From Pseudomonadales bacterium (lineage in GTDB: Bacteria > Pseudomonadota > Gammaproteobacteria > Pseudomonadales > Pseudohongiellaceae), in contig JAJDVS010000068.1 of assembly GCA_022825945.1 (NCBI GenBank), positions 1-64,000 on the forward strand: DNA of 64,000 nt, written 5' to 3'. This document shows, one piece after another, positions 16,212 to 25,382 of this stretch. Under the pieces are notes generated by a model that was given only the letters and a program-made list of their open reading frames with translations, had not been told where the DNA came from and made no database searches. The translations under genes and the position numbers were made by a program. Position 1 is the first letter of the stretch, and every line of letters starts with the position of its first letter.

Positions 16212-16727
16212 ATGACGATAACAAACCGTGATCGGGTAGGAAATGCGCTGGAACTGCTAAAGTGGGGCTTAGGTCCATTCACGGAGCGCAAAGTCCAGGC
16301 GGCAAGGGAGTCGGAAGCATTGAATGAGCATGACCTGCGCGTGTTCAACGAAGACCCGACGCTCGCGGAAAAACCGATTGATCAGTGGGACGCAGCCGGT
16401 CTGCTGAAGTTGATGTGAGGTACTTGGAACGATGCTTTCCGGAAGGAGCTTGGTCCAGCGGAGCGCAGCTTTGTTGGGGAACTGCGCGGGTATCGCAACA
16501 AATGGGCACACCAAGAAAATTTTACCAGTGACGATGCCTATCGTATGCTCGATTCGGCCTCCGAAGCGGCTCGAGTCAAAGAAATGAAGAACCAAGTGTT
16601 GCGCGTGATGTGCAATGAACTAAGCCCTGGCGAGCTCGCCCCTGATCTTTTTACCAACAATAGGGTCATTTCTGCTGAGGCGGAATTGAGGCGGCTGCTT
16701 GATAACTATGCCAGCGATCAAGGCTGA
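16212..16727 (+). pseudogene. Swt1-type HEPN domain gene interrupted by an in-frame stop
   Basis: Reading one frame throughout, the product starts MTITNRDRVGNALELLKWGL (residues 1-20). It ends AAGLLKLM at a TGA (16416-16418) and continues GTWNDAFRKELGPAERSFVG to a second stop at 16725. The second part contains RNKWAH, the Rx4H motif of HEPN ribonucleases. In related Swt1-HEPN proteins, as I recall, the residue at the TGA is Trp, so one TGG-to-TGA change would explain it. That domain usually forms the N-terminus of a larger ATPase linked to phage-defence loci; no ATPase region follows here. About 171 codons in all. It is probably an inactivated defence or toxin remnant; the second half could also be expressed separately. 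Confidence 0.7.
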
Positions 16728-16748
16728 AAAGTCCGCACATGCGAACTG

Positions 16749-17357
16749 CTATTTCCAGAATTTCCAGCCGCCGAGGTCGCACCAGCGGTTGACGATCCGG
16801 CAGAACAGTTCGGCGGTTTTGGCGGCGTCGTAGCTGGCGCTGTGGGCTTTGGCGCAGGTGAATTCGATGCCGGCTTCCTCGCAGGCCCGCCGTAGCACGG
16901 TCTGGCCGTAGGCGAGGCCGCCGAGGGTGGCGGTGTCGAAGACACTGAAAGGGTGGAAGGGATTGCGCTTGAGATTGTGTCGTTCGCTGGCGGCATAGAT
17001 GAATCCGTGATCGAAATGCGCGTTGTGGCCGACGAGGATGGCGCGGCTGCAGCCCTGGGTCTTGACGGCTTTTCTCACCAGCTTGAACACGTCGCGGAAG
17101 GCTTCTTCCTCCGGGATGGCTTTCCGGGCCGGGTCGTTCGGGTCGATACCGGTGAATTCGAGGGCCGAGGCTTCGATATTGCTGCCGGCAAAGGGGATGA
17201 TGGAATGGAAGCGGTGCTCATCGGTTTGCAGCATGCCCTCCGCGTCCATGCGCAGCGTTACCGCGGCGATTTCGAGTATGGCGTCTTTCCTTGCCTGGAA
17301 GCCGCCGGTTTCCACATCCACGACTACCGGCAAAAATCCGCGGAACCGGTTTTTCAC
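16749..17357 (-). CDS. rnt: Ribonuclease T
   Basis: A DEDD-family 3'-5' exoribonuclease of 202 aa that trims tRNA 3' ends and matures stable RNAs, acting as a dimer. The first catalytic motif [10 protein letters not shown] is at about residues 11-20, then the family-specific ALEFTGIDP, then [13 protein letters not shown], and ExoIII-type [14 protein letters not shown] with the catalytic His and Asp. Length and N-terminus match the family. Its ATG overlaps the pyrC stop as ATGA, so the two genes are translationally coupled. Confidence 0.96.
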   Translation of the reverse strand: MKNRFRGFLPVVVDVETGGFQARKDAILEIAAVTLRMDAEGMLQTDEHRFHSIIPFAGSNIEASALEFTGIDPNDPARKAIPEEEAFRDVFKLVRKAVKTQGCSRAILVGHNAHFDHGFIYAASERHNLKRNPFHPFSVFDTATLGGLAYGQTVLRRACEEAGIEFTCAKAHSASYDAAKTAELFCRIVNRWCDLGGWKFWK

Positions 17358-18400
17358 GCGCCGCCCGCCAACTTCCAGCGCACGGTTTCTCCCGCCCGCA
17401 CCGGGATGACTTCCGCCGCGCCGAACAGGTAGCGTTCCGGGACCGTCCAGCCTTCCCGCACGAGTTCCAGGCTTGAGGTATTGCGTTCCAGGCCGTAGAA
17501 ATCCGGCCCGTGGAAGGCGGCGAAGGCTTCGAGCCGGTCCAGCGCCTGTTCTTCCTCGAATACTTCTGCGTACAGTTCAAGCGCCGCTGGCGCTGTGTAG
17601 ATTCCGGCACAGCCACAGGCGCTTTCCTTTTCGCCCACCGGGTGGGGCGCCGAGTCGGTGCCGAGAAAAAAGCGCGGGTTGCCGCTGGTGGCGGCTGCCC
17701 GCAATGCCTCGCGATGCACATCGCGCTTGAGAATCGGCAGGCAATACAGATGCGGACGAATGCCGCCGGCGAGCATATGGCCGCGGTGGTACAGGAGATG
17801 ATGCGCGGTAATCGTGGCGCCGATTCTGGCGTCGGCTTGCGCCACAAACTCGGCGGCTTCGCGGGTGGTGATATGTTCCAGCACCATGCGCAAACCCGGA
17901 AAGCGCCGGGTCAGCGGCTGCAGGACCTGGTCGATGAACACCGCTTCCCGGTCGAAGATATCCACATCGCGGTGATTGACCTCGCCATGCATCAGCAGCG
18001 GCAGGTCGAGTTCCTGCATGCGTTCGAGCACCGGCCAGGTTTTCTCGATGGCCGTTACGCCGGATTCGGAGTTGGTGGTCGCGCCGGCGGGATAGTATTT
18101 CACGGCCGCAAGCCAGGGCGTTGTCGCGGCCCGGTCGATTTCCACCGGCGCCAGATTATCCGTCAGATACAGCGTCATCAGCGGCTCGAAACTGCCGCCG
18201 GGAGGGATTGCCGCCAGGATTCTGTCGCGATACTCGCCCGCCGCGGTCACCGTCGTCACCGGCGGCTTCAGATTGGGCATGATGATGGCTCGGCGAAAAC
18301 AGCGGGCCGTATGGGGAACGGTGGTCGCCAGCGTGGCATGGTCGCGCAAATGCAAGTGCCAGTCGTCGGGGCGGGTCAGGCTGATCCGGTCGCTACTCAC
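17354..18400 (-). CDS. pyrC: Dihydroorotase
   Basis: A zinc amidohydrolase (348 aa) closing carbamoyl-aspartate to dihydroorotate in pyrimidine synthesis. It is the short class II type of gammaproteobacteria. The metal site DWHLHLRD is at residues about 12-19, MPNLKPPV at about 41-48, MHGEVN, LEHITT, ITAHHL and FLGTDSAPH toward the C-terminus. The start is a GTG at 18400; in-frame ATGs immediately upstream are excluded by stops. It is followed by rnt with a 4-nt overlap. Confidence 0.96.
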   Translation of the reverse strand: MSSDRISLTRPDDWHLHLRDHATLATTVPHTARCFRRAIIMPNLKPPVTTVTAAGEYRDRILAAIPPGGSFEPLMTLYLTDNLAPVEIDRAATTPWLAAVKYYPAGATTNSESGVTAIEKTWPVLERMQELDLPLLMHGEVNHRDVDIFDREAVFIDQVLQPLTRRFPGLRMVLEHITTREAAEFVAQADARIGATITAHHLLYHRGHMLAGGIRPHLYCLPILKRDVHREALRAAATSGNPRFFLGTDSAPHPVGEKESACGCAGIYTAPAALELYAEVFEEEQALDRLEAFAAFHGPDFYGLERNTSSLELVREGWTVPERYLFGAAEVIPVRAGETVRWKLAGGA

Positions 18401-18457
18401 AAGGTCGCATCCATTCCGTAAACCCGGCCATGTTACCCCATCATTGCCATTCGATGG

Positions 18458-18778
18458 TTACGATTCAATTACCCTCAACAGGGAATGCCAGTCCTGTCTC
18501 CCGCCCAAAATGCGCAAGACGTCAAGGAAGTCTCCCGAGATTCGGTACACAATCAAGTGATTGGCAACAGAATAGATTCGAACCGGAGGATTGAATTCTG
18601 TGCGTTCCGGCGCCAATTCAGGCATTGACAGCAGACGTTCAAGGCTGTTTTTGATGGATGCCGTGTAACGCGTCGTCTGAGCAGTCGACCAGTTTTCCGC
18701 ACTGTACAGCCAGATTTTTTCGAGATCGTCTTGGGCTGCCGGAGAAAGCCGAATGTCATTCAGATCAATTCGAGCCAC
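18458..18778 (-). CDS. RelE/ParE-superfamily toxin
   Basis: A small basic protein of about 106 aa: IRLSPAAQDDLEKIWLYSAENWS near the N-terminus, then LERLLSMPELAPERTEF, VRIYSVANHLIVYRI and VLRILGGRQDW. This is the ParE pattern, with helix alpha-1 followed by a beta-sheet ending RIL. ParE toxins inhibit DNA gyrase; RelE relatives cleave mRNA, and I cannot tell which applies. I chose the GTG at 18778, which overlaps the antitoxin stop by 14 nt and gives the canonical N-terminus. The upstream in-frame ATG would bury the gene in its partner. Confidence 0.9.
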   Translation of the reverse strand: MARIDLNDIRLSPAAQDDLEKIWLYSAENWSTAQTTRYTASIKNSLERLLSMPELAPERTEFNPPVRIYSVANHLIVYRISGDFLDVLRILGGRQDWHSLLRVIES

Positions 18779-19010
18779 GGCGTTCCCGCATCTTGGCGTG
18801 AAACTCGTCAAAATCGAAAGGCTCGGGCTCACCGCTTGCGATGCCCTCATCAATTGCCTGCTGAAGCATCTTGCTTGCCTGTTCCCGTTCCTGGTCTCGA
18901 CGAATCAAGTGGCGCACGTAGTCGCTGGCATTGCTGAAGCGTCCACTTGCGGTGCGGGTTTCCACCCATCGTTTCATCAAGTCAGGCAGTGATATATTCA
19001 TCGTTGCCAT
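18765..19010 (-). CDS. ParD-like antitoxin (CopG/RHH family)
   Basis: An 81-residue protein starting MATMNISLPDLMKRWVETR with ASDYVRHLIRRDQERE. This is a ribbon-helix-helix DNA-binding domain, followed by an acidic C-terminal tail that would bind the toxin. AAGGGAG spaced 6 nt before the ATG at 19010 fixes the start. It is the first gene of a type II toxin-antitoxin pair, stop overlapping the toxin start. The pair lies between pyrC and the sulfotransferase gene and is probably autoregulated. Confidence 0.9.
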   Translation of the reverse strand: MATMNISLPDLMKRWVETRTASGRFSNASDYVRHLIRRDQEREQASKMLQQAIDEGIASGEPEPFDFDEFHAKMRERRGSN

Positions 19011-19090
19011 TTGGTACTCCCTTGAGTGGTTCCCAATTATCGAGGTTTGGCAAAGTTTGTTAAACAACATCGCATGCCACTCCCTAGATT

Positions 19091-19816
19091 TCAACTCAGC
19101 CGGAATCCGCGGAGCCACTGGTATGTTTCCGTGGAACGCTGATGCAAGCGCCGGTGCTTTTCAGACAGTTTCGCGGTTCCGGGGCGATATTCCCGAAAGC
19201 CGGTGGATTGCGCCACGTCCCTGTACCAGTGCGGCGCCCAGACGCCATCGGAGTCCCGGTATCCCGATGGCCAGGACAGCATGGAATCGGGTAGATACTC
19301 GACTCCCAGCGAATCGCACAGGGCGGCGAGGGTCCGGCCCGGGTCGCGCAACACATCCGCCGCATCGATCACTGCCGGCGGCTCGCCGGTGACGGCGGCG
19401 ATTTCGCTGAACAGGCTGGCCTGTCTGGTCATGCCGATGTCGTGCTCGTCCACCGACGGCATCATTCGCAGATAAGAGGCGATGACCTCGGCCGGGTCGC
19501 GAATCAGAAAACAGTGCTTCAGCCCCGCGCACCAGGCCATGTCCATGCCCTCCGGCATGTGCTTGGTCATGTGCTTCTGGTATTGCAGCGGCGAGGCGGG
19601 GGATGGCCCGGTCAACTGCCTGACCACCTCGGCGCGGTTGGCGCTTTGCGAGGCGAGCACGGCATCCCGCGCCGGATGCGGCAACCCGGTCTCCTTGAGA
19701 TAACAGGCATAGAAGGGCTCATCGACTACCTCGCAATCGGGCCGGTTTTCCCAGCTCCGCATCATTGCGGTGGAGATATTGCGCGGTCCCGACCACATGG
19801 CGATGCGTATCATCAT
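19091..19816 (-). CDS. Sulfotransferase family protein
   Basis: About 241 aa. The N-terminal IRIAMWSGPRNISTAMMRSW has the 5'-phosphosulfate-binding loop pattern, and LIRDPAEVIASYLRM is the 3'-phosphate-binding motif. Then come DAADVLRDPGRTLAALCDSLGVEY and a C-terminal basic region. Such proteins transfer sulfate from PAPS, but this subfamily (SGPRN-type) has no clear substrate. The gene is coupled to the upstream aminotransferase gene through an ATGA overlap, so both proteins are made together. A link between the two activities has been annotated as fusions elsewhere, as I recall. Start taken at 19816; an upstream ATG (19834) lies inside the aminotransferase gene. Confidence 0.82.
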   Translation of the reverse strand: MMIRIAMWSGPRNISTAMMRSWENRPDCEVVDEPFYACYLKETGLPHPARDAVLASQSANRAEVVRQLTGPSPASPLQYQKHMTKHMPEGMDMAWCAGLKHCFLIRDPAEVIASYLRMMPSVDEHDIGMTRQASLFSEIAAVTGEPPAVIDAADVLRDPGRTLAALCDSLGVEYLPDSMLSWPSGYRDSDGVWAPHWYRDVAQSTGFREYRPGTAKLSEKHRRLHQRSTETYQWLRGFRLS

Positions 19817-20736
19817 GATCTGCCGCGGTCGCACTCTTCCGCGATCAAATCCTGGTACAATTCCCGCAATCGCCTCATCATCGGCCCCGACTCGCCATCG
19901 GCGATGGGGCGCCCGTCGATCTCGGCAACCGGAGCGAGTCCGGCAAACGTGCCGGTGACGAAGGCTTCGTCGGCGCTATAAGTCTGCATCACCGAGAAAT
20001 TTCGCTCGAACACCGGCACTCCGTTCGCCTTGCACAGTTGGATGACATTGCGCCGGGTGATGCCGTCAAGGCAGTAGTCGCCGGTGGATGTCCAGACCTC
20101 GCCATCCCGGACGATGAAGAAATGGGTGGAATTGCAAGTGGCCACATGGCCGTGGGGGTCGAGCATCAACGCCTCGTCAAAACCCGCCTTGGCGGCCTGG
20201 ATGCAGCCAAAGATGCAATTCAGTTTCGAGTGGCTGTTGATTCGCGGGTCCTGCACGTCGGCGTAACCCCGGCGCACATACACCGTGTAGAGACGGATTC
20301 CGCGACGGAACAGCGCCGGGTCCGGCGTCTTGTACTCCGGGATGATGACGATGGTGGGCGGGCCGATGGTCATGGCCGGGTCCTGGTAGGGCGTGGATTT
20401 CATGCCCCGGCTCAGCATCAGGCGGATATGCACCCCGGATTCCATGCCATTGGCGTCCACGGTGTCGTACAGCCTTCGCCCGAGGTCGGCGGGCGGGATT
20501 CCCGGGTCAAGATCCAGCGCCCGGGCGCCTTCCCAAAGGCGTTTCAGGTGGCGGTCCAGAAAGGGAATCACGCCCTGGTGCAGGCGCAGGCCCTCCCAGA
20601 TGCCGTCACCGAGGATAAACCCGCTGTCGAAGACCGAAACCACGGCCTGTTCCCGGGGGAACAGTTCCCCATTGATATTGATCTGAATATGCCGGTTGCG
20701 TTCATCCGGCGCGATGGCGTGGGTGCCGGTATTCAT
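19813..20736 (-). CDS. Class IV (PLP) aminotransferase, branched-chain or D-amino acid type
   Basis: Fold type IV PLP enzyme of about 307 aa. N-terminal INGELFPREQAVVSVFDSGFILGDGIWEGLR (about residues 18-48) is the class signature start. INSHSKLNCI contains the PLP-binding Lys, followed by DEALMLDPHGHVATCNSTHFFIV and LDGITRRNVIQLC. Then EAFVTGTFAGLAPVAEIDGRPI closes the active site. It could be IlvE-like or a D-amino acid or 4-amino-4-deoxychorismate relative; the context with a sulfotransferase gives no proof. I chose ATG 20736, which gives a family-like N-terminus, rather than 20841, which would extend into repeat sequence. Confidence 0.88.
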   Translation of the reverse strand: MNTGTHAIAPDERNRHIQININGELFPREQAVVSVFDSGFILGDGIWEGLRLHQGVIPFLDRHLKRLWEGARALDLDPGIPPADLGRRLYDTVDANGMESGVHIRLMLSRGMKSTPYQDPAMTIGPPTIVIIPEYKTPDPALFRRGIRLYTVYVRRGYADVQDPRINSHSKLNCIFGCIQAAKAGFDEALMLDPHGHVATCNSTHFFIVRDGEVWTSTGDYCLDGITRRNVIQLCKANGVPVFERNFSVMQTYSADEAFVTGTFAGLAPVAEIDGRPIADGESGPMMRRLRELYQDLIAEECDRGRS

Positions 20737-20763
20737 CCGAAAGTCCCCCGAAATTCTGAAATC

Positions 20764-20794
20764 GCCGTGAATTCCCGCGGCGCAGCCTCCTGGG
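20764..20794. repeat. Partial MITE end
   Basis: GCCGTGAATTCCCGCGGCGCAGCC and following TCCTGGG resemble the right terminus of the element at 20941-21107 (GCCGTGAATTCCTACAGCGC...). It lies just upstream of the aminotransferase start and looks like a degenerate single end. Confidence 0.45.
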
Positions 20795-20940
20795 CGGCCC
20801 GGAATGATCGTACGACACCGATCAAAAGTCCATTTTGACAAGGAAACTTGAATTTGGCTATGAAGGAGCGTGGCGGTAACGGAAAGGGGCCTGGCGCGAG
20901 CCGGGAAAGTGTTCCGTTACCGACAGAAAGTGATCGGAGT

Positions 20941-21107
20941 CCAGGAGCCTGCGCCGCAGGAATTCGCGAAAGCGAAAATTCGCTATCGCCGCGCCCCCGG
21001 CCGGTCGGTTGAGGCCAATATTGGTGAATATGCAACGAAATCGAGCGGCCGGGGGCGTGGATGAGAGCGGATTTGCAGCCGTGAATTCCTACAGCGCAGG
21101 CTCCTAG
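20941..21107. mobile_element. MITE-like palindromic element, copy 2 (about 167 bp)
   Basis: The reverse complement of copy 1 at 6214-6382 with only scattered differences. Terminal inverted repeats are CCAGGAGCCTGCGCCGCAGG and the matching CTGTAGGAATTC arm at the right. The inner GCCCCCGGCCG / CGGCCGGGGGC repeat preserves pairing despite a different base pair from copy 1. It sits between the aminotransferase and argG and places a potential long hairpin about 90 bp upstream of argG. Confidence 0.75.
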
Positions 21108-21200
21108 TCTGGAAATAGCATGCGGGGCATTACTTCCATTTCGATAAGCGCCGCCGCGCTCTGCTAGAATGCGCAGCCTTTGTATTGCCGGGATTCCTTC

Positions 21201-22412
21201 ATGTCGAAGATCAGCAAGGTGGTGCTCGCCTACTCGGGAGGGCTCGACACCTCGGTTATCGCCAAGTGGCTGCAGCAGACCTACGGCTGCGAAGTCGTGA
21301 CTTTTACCGCCGACATCGGCCAGGGTGAAGAGGTTGAGCCGGCCCGGGCCAAGGCCGAGGCCATGGGTATCCGGGAGATTTTCATCGAGGATCTTCGCGA
21401 GGAGTTCGTCGCCGAATACGTCAATCCCATGTTCCGGGCCAATGCGCTGTATGAAGGCGAATATCTGCTAGGCACATCCATCGCCCGCCCGTTGATTGCC
21501 AAACGGCTCGTGGAAATCGCCCATGAAACCGGCGCCGACGCCATTTCCCACGGCGCCACAGGCAAGGGCAACGACCAGGTTCGCTTTGAACTCGGCGCCT
21601 ATGCCCTGAGCCCGGGCATCCGGATCATCGCCCCCTGGCGCGAATGGGATTTGAACTCCCGGGAGCGCCTGCTCGCCTATTGCAAGCGGCACGGCATCGC
21701 GGTGGAAATGAAGCGCGGCGAGAAATCGCCTTACTCCATGGACGCCAACCTGCTGCATATCTCCTACGAGGGCGGCGTTCTCGAAGACCCTTGGGCGGCG
21801 CCGGACGAGTCCATGTGGATGCGAAGCGTATCCCCCGAGGCAGCGCCGGAGGAAGCCGCCGAACTGGAACTCGAGTATCACAATGGCGATATCACCGCCA
21901 TCAACGGCGCCGCCATGAGCCCGGCCAAAGTGCTGGAAAACCTGAACCGGATTGCCGGCGCTCATGGCGTGGGCCGGGCGGATATCGTCGAAAACCGCTA
22001 TGTGGGCATGAAATCCCGGGGCTGCTATGAAACCCCGGGCGGCACCATCATGCTCAAGGCCCACCGGGCCATGGAATCGATCACCCTGGATCGGGAACTT
22101 GCCCACCTGAAAGACGAATTGATGCCGCGCTACGCAAGCCTGGTCTACAACGGCTACTGGTTCTCCCCGGAACGGCGAGCCCTGCAGGCGTTGATCGATG
22201 ATTCACAGCGCCATGTCAATGGGAAAGTAAGGGTAAGACTTTACAAGGGCAATGTCATTATCACCGGGCGACAGTCCGACGATTCGCTGTTCGACGAAGA
22301 CATCGCCACCTTTGAAGACGACGCCGGCGCCTACGATCAGGCCGACGCAGGAGGCTTCATCCGCCTCAACGCCTTGCGCCTGCGAATCGCGGCGGGCAAG
22401 GGTCGAGCTTGA
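21201..22412 (+). CDS. argG: Argininosuccinate synthase
   Basis: A 403-residue cytoplasmic ligase joining citrulline and aspartate with ATP in arginine synthesis. The ATP-binding [15 protein letters not shown] is at about residues 9-23, then [38 protein letters not shown] and [11 protein letters not shown], and the C-terminal [12 protein letters not shown]. The start at 21201 gives [14 protein letters not shown], the canonical N-terminus; an upstream in-frame start at 21180 would add seven unconserved residues. A TAGAAT box at 21165-21170 may be the -10. Confidence 0.97.
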   Translation: MSKISKVVLAYSGGLDTSVIAKWLQQTYGCEVVTFTADIGQGEEVEPARAKAEAMGIREIFIEDLREEFVAEYVNPMFRANALYEGEYLLGTSIARPLIAKRLVEIAHETGADAISHGATGKGNDQVRFELGAYALSPGIRIIAPWREWDLNSRERLLAYCKRHGIAVEMKRGEKSPYSMDANLLHISYEGGVLEDPWAAPDESMWMRSVSPEAAPEEAAELELEYHNGDITAINGAAMSPAKVLENLNRIAGAHGVGRADIVENRYVGMKSRGCYETPGGTIMLKAHRAMESITLDRELAHLKDELMPRYASLVYNGYWFSPERRALQALIDDSQRHVNGKVRVRLYKGNVIITGRQSDDSLFDEDIATFEDDAGAYDQADAGGFIRLNALRLRIAAGKGRA

Positions 22413-22682
22413 TCTATTGCATTTTTTTTTGAATTTGGATCAGTATGACAGCCAACACCTTCGAAAATCCGTAGAATGTGAAGCCTGTTTCATAGCACGG
22501 TTCGGAACTTTTGGCCATTGAATATGGTGAAGGTTCACTGCACCAAAAGTCGTTCCCAAGTAGTATTTCTGAACATTACTGAATCCTCATGATTAAAAAA
22601 AGTATCGTCAGCCTATCCCAATAAATCTGTGAAAGCGTGATTCGCCATTATTTGAATTGAAAAACGTTGCCTACCAAATAAA
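22413..22682. other. AT-rich intergenic gap with an inverted repeat
   Basis: These 270 bp between argG and nth are clearly more AT-rich than the surroundings, with runs of T and A. No supported gene is present. An inverted repeat ACTTTTGG (22507-22514) / CCAAAAGT (22543-22550) is extended by GGA...TCC beyond a two-base bulge. A poly-T run at about 22422-22431 follows argG but has no strong preceding stem. It may be the remnant of an inserted element. Confidence 0.6.
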
Positions 22683-23318
22683 TTAGCCCTGAATCTTGGC
22701 GGGATACTCGCAGAGGTCGGCGATGACGCAGTCGCCACAGCGGGGTTTGCGGGCGAGGCAGGTGTAGCGCCCGTGAAGGATCAGCCAGTGGTGGGCGTCG
22801 AGCAGGTACTCTTCGGGCACCAGGCGCAGCAATTCCTCCTCTACTACCAATACATTGCGGCCCAGCGCGATACCGGTGCGGTTGGAAACGCGGAAGATAT
22901 GCGTGTCCACCGCCATGGCCACTTGCCGAAAAGCGGTATTGAGCACCACATTGGCGGTTTTCCTGCCGACTCCCGGCAGCGCCTGCAATGCTTCCCGGGT
23001 GGAAGGCACCCGGGAGCCATGCTTTTCCACGAGTATGCGGCAGGCGGCGATGACGTTCTTCGCCTTGGTATTGAACAGGCCGATGGTGCGGATATAACGC
23101 TTGAGCCCTTCCTCGCCGAGGGCGAGCATGGCTTCGGGCGTGTTCGCCACGGGGTAGAGCTTTTCCGTTGCCGCATTGACGCTGACATCGGTGGCCTGGG
23201 CCGACAGAATCACCGACACCAGCAGTTCAAAATGGGAGTTGTAGCGCAATTCGGTTCGCGGCGCCGGATTGGCCGTCTTGAGGCGCTCGAAGATTTCCCG
23301 TCTGGCGGCGGCTTTCAT
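22683..23318 (-). CDS. nth: Endonuclease III (DNA glycosylase/AP lyase)
   Basis: A 211-residue base-excision repair enzyme removing oxidised pyrimidines. Helix-hairpin-helix [14 protein letters not shown] with the catalytic Lys lies at about residues 114-127, and [11 protein letters not shown] carries the catalytic Asp. The C-terminal 4Fe-4S loop is C-x6-C-x2-C-x5-C in [17 protein letters not shown]. Its start overlaps the stop of the upstream ferredoxin gene by 4 nt, an arrangement like rnf-nth in gammaproteobacteria. Confidence 0.97.
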   Translation of the reverse strand: MKAAARREIFERLKTANPAPRTELRYNSHFELLVSVILSAQATDVSVNAATEKLYPVANTPEAMLALGEEGLKRYIRTIGLFNTKAKNVIAACRILVEKHGSRVPSTREALQALPGVGRKTANVVLNTAFRQVAMAVDTHIFRVSNRTGIALGRNVLVVEEELLRLVPEEYLLDAHHWLILHGRYTCLARKPRCGDCVIADLCEYPAKIQG

Positions 23319-23728
23319 GTCTGCTTGCGGCGGGCCGCAACCCGCGCCACGGCGGCGGCGATTTCGCGCCGGGCGGCCTCCCGGGAAAATCCGCTCGCGC
23401 GAGCCCTGGGGTAGAGCCTGGGGTCGGGATTGGCCCGCCGGAACTCGTGATACTCCTCGCGCCGGCGGCGATGCCGCAGGAGTTCGTCATCGGGCTTGAG
23501 TGCCGCGGGCAGCGCGCGCATTTCAATGCAATCGACGGGGCAGGGCGCGACACAGAGCTCGCAGCCGATGCATTCTTCGGCGACCACGGTATGCATCATT
23601 CCCGGCGCGCCGATGATGGCGTCAACCGGGCACACCGGCAGGCATCTGGCGCAGCCGATACATTCGGCTTCCCGAATGAAGGCCAGCGCCTTCTGCGGCT
23701 CAGGGTTGCCGGGAGAGGTACTGCTCAT
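23315..23728 (-). CDS. Two-cluster 4Fe-4S ferredoxin, RnfB-like C-terminal type
   Basis: A 137-residue protein with two classic 4Fe-4S motifs, [16 protein letters not shown] and [18 protein letters not shown] (about residues 24-70), followed by a basic Arg-rich tail. It corresponds to the C-terminal ferredoxin module of RnfB/RsxB but lacks the N-terminal membrane anchor and third-cluster domain. No other rnf genes are in the window. It sits directly upstream of nth with an ATGA overlap and may supply electrons for Nth cluster maintenance or act as a general ferredoxin. Its 5' end overlaps the protease gene by 29 nt. Confidence 0.88.
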   Translation of the reverse strand: MSSTSPGNPEPQKALAFIREAECIGCARCLPVCPVDAIIGAPGMMHTVVAEECIGCELCVAPCPVDCIEMRALPAALKPDDELLRHRRRREEYHEFRRANPDPRLYPRARASGFSREAARREIAAAVARVAARRKQT

Positions 23729-25211
23729 TCGGCAGGCCGCTGGAATGGGCGGAGGGAATCCGGTAGCGCGCGAGAATCTGTTCCTCGGAGGCCAGCGCTT
23801 CCTCGTGATCGATCACCATCTGGTAGCCGTTGTCATTGTGAAAGACGACGAAAGGCTCGGTGTTTTTCCGCAACATGGCGACGAAATGATCAAAATCCCG
23901 GATGGGCTCGTCGTTGACGGTTTCCACCACCCAGTTGCGCCAGTCGTGGTAACCGAGATTGACATCGGCCGCCATGACCTGCAGGGCCACCACGAGTTCC
24001 TGGCGCTCGGGGGAGGCCCATTCATTGCGGGCTTCGAGCAGGGAAATCGGCGCCGAGCGGCTCCAGTCGTTGCCCCAGCGCTTGATCAGATTCATGTTCA
24101 GTGGCACGAACAGGACGCCGCCGTACAGGTAGTACTCGGGAATCTCGTCGAATTTCTCGCCATTGACGAGGCTGTAGTTTTCCCGCTCGCCGCCGGCCAC
24201 AAGCACGGCCTCGCGTCCCTTGCCCTGGCGGGAATAGCGCAGGGGGATGGCGTCGCCCACGTGGAACTGGTCCATGGCGTACTTGTAGTTGGTGAGAATA
24301 TCGGAATCCAGCCGGATGCTGCCGTCGTCGGCAATGGCAAGGCCGTTGATCTCGGTAATGACGTCGTTGACTTCCAGAATGCCGGCGGCGGGGGAGTCAT
24401 CGAAAACCTTGATGACGATCACGCCGCGCTGATCTTCGCTCAGCCCCCGGGCGGATTTGGCCGCGGGACTTTCCAGGGTCTGGGTGCGGAAGCCGAGATC
24501 GGGAAATCCGTCGTGGATGCCGTCCTCACTGTCCCTGAGCACATGGCGGATTACGCTGGGCGGGATGAAGTAGCCAAGGTTTTCCGAGCGCCCGCCGGTA
24601 TTGGCCTGCATGACGATGCCGACGATCTGCCGATTGACGATGACCGGCCCGCCGCTGTTGCCGGGATTGATGGCGGCGTCGAGCTGGCCGGCGAGCAGAT
24701 AGCTGGAGGCGTGGGAGTAGATCTGGTGCTCCACCCGGGACAGCACGCCCTTGGTGATGCTCAGGCTCTGCCCACCCATGGGGTAGCCGAAAACCGAAAC
24801 CTCGTCCCGCAGATCGGGCAAATCACCGATGGTGAGCGGCTTGAGCCCGGCGTAAAAATCCTCGTCCTCCACTTCGATCAGGGCCAGGTCCGCCTCGTGG
24901 GAGACAAACAGCACCCGGGCCTGGAAACGCTGGGGATCGTTGTGTTTTTGCGCCTGCACGTAGCTGGCGTCGGCGATCACATGGGCATTGGTGAGAATGC
25001 GGTTGGCGTCGATCAGCACCCCGGAGCCGGAGGATTGCCGCGGATTGAGCAGACGCCAGGGAACGAAGTAATCCGGCGCCGCCTGGGTGGTGTAGATCTT
25101 TATGACCGAGTCTTCAATTTCCTGGATGTCGCTGTACTGGGCAACGGCGCCGCCGGAAAACCCGGCTGCGAACACGAGGACGAACAAAGTCTTGCCCGAA
25201 AAAATCTGCAT
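23700..25211 (-). CDS. Secreted trypsin-like serine protease with PDZ domain (HtrA/Deg-like)
   Basis: 503 aa with a signal peptide ([20 protein letters not shown], ending AVAQ), so periplasmic or exported. The catalytic triad is visible: His in LTNAHVIAD (about residue 76), Asp in [11 protein letters not shown], and Ser in [10 protein letters not shown] (about 175). A PDZ-like domain follows ([22 protein letters not shown], about 280-340). The C-terminal 150 residues have no obvious repeat of it. It differs from standard DegP in layout and resembles the Deg-like proteases of uncertain substrate. It is the first gene of an operon-like run with the ferredoxin and nth genes. Confidence 0.93.
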   Translation of the reverse strand: MQIFSGKTLFVLVFAAGFSGGAVAQYSDIQEIEDSVIKIYTTQAAPDYFVPWRLLNPRQSSGSGVLIDANRILTNAHVIADASYVQAQKHNDPQRFQARVLFVSHEADLALIEVEDEDFYAGLKPLTIGDLPDLRDEVSVFGYPMGGQSLSITKGVLSRVEHQIYSHASSYLLAGQLDAAINPGNSGGPVIVNRQIVGIVMQANTGGRSENLGYFIPPSVIRHVLRDSEDGIHDGFPDLGFRTQTLESPAAKSARGLSEDQRGVIVIKVFDDSPAAGILEVNDVITEINGLAIADDGSIRLDSDILTNYKYAMDQFHVGDAIPLRYSRQGKGREAVLVAGGERENYSLVNGEKFDEIPEYYLYGGVLFVPLNMNLIKRWGNDWSRSAPISLLEARNEWASPERQELVVALQVMAADVNLGYHDWRNWVVETVNDEPIRDFDHFVAMLRKNTEPFVVFHNDNGYQMVIDHEEALASEEQILARYRIPSAHSSGLPNEQYLSRQP

Positions 25212-25382
25212 GGCGCAGGCCTACCGCAAAGCTAGGCGGAGAGTATCGTGCCCGCGGCCATTTGCTGTCAAATTGAAATGCAATTGTCATGGTCCCTGAT
25301 CAGGGCGGGGTGCGGGGAACCCCGCCAGAATCGAAGAAGTTTCAGGCTTGCACAAAACTGGCAGGAAGCGTTATGCTGAAAA
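25212..25382. other. Intergenic region with a GC-rich hairpin
   Basis: Between the protease start and hairpin array B there is no supported gene. A hairpin GGCGGGGT (25304-25311) / ACCCCGCC (25319-25326) has a 7-nt loop but no following T run, so it is not a convincing terminator. Confidence 0.5.

Noticed and set aside
25304-25326. GC hairpin considered as a rho-independent terminator
   Set aside because: No T run follows on either strand.
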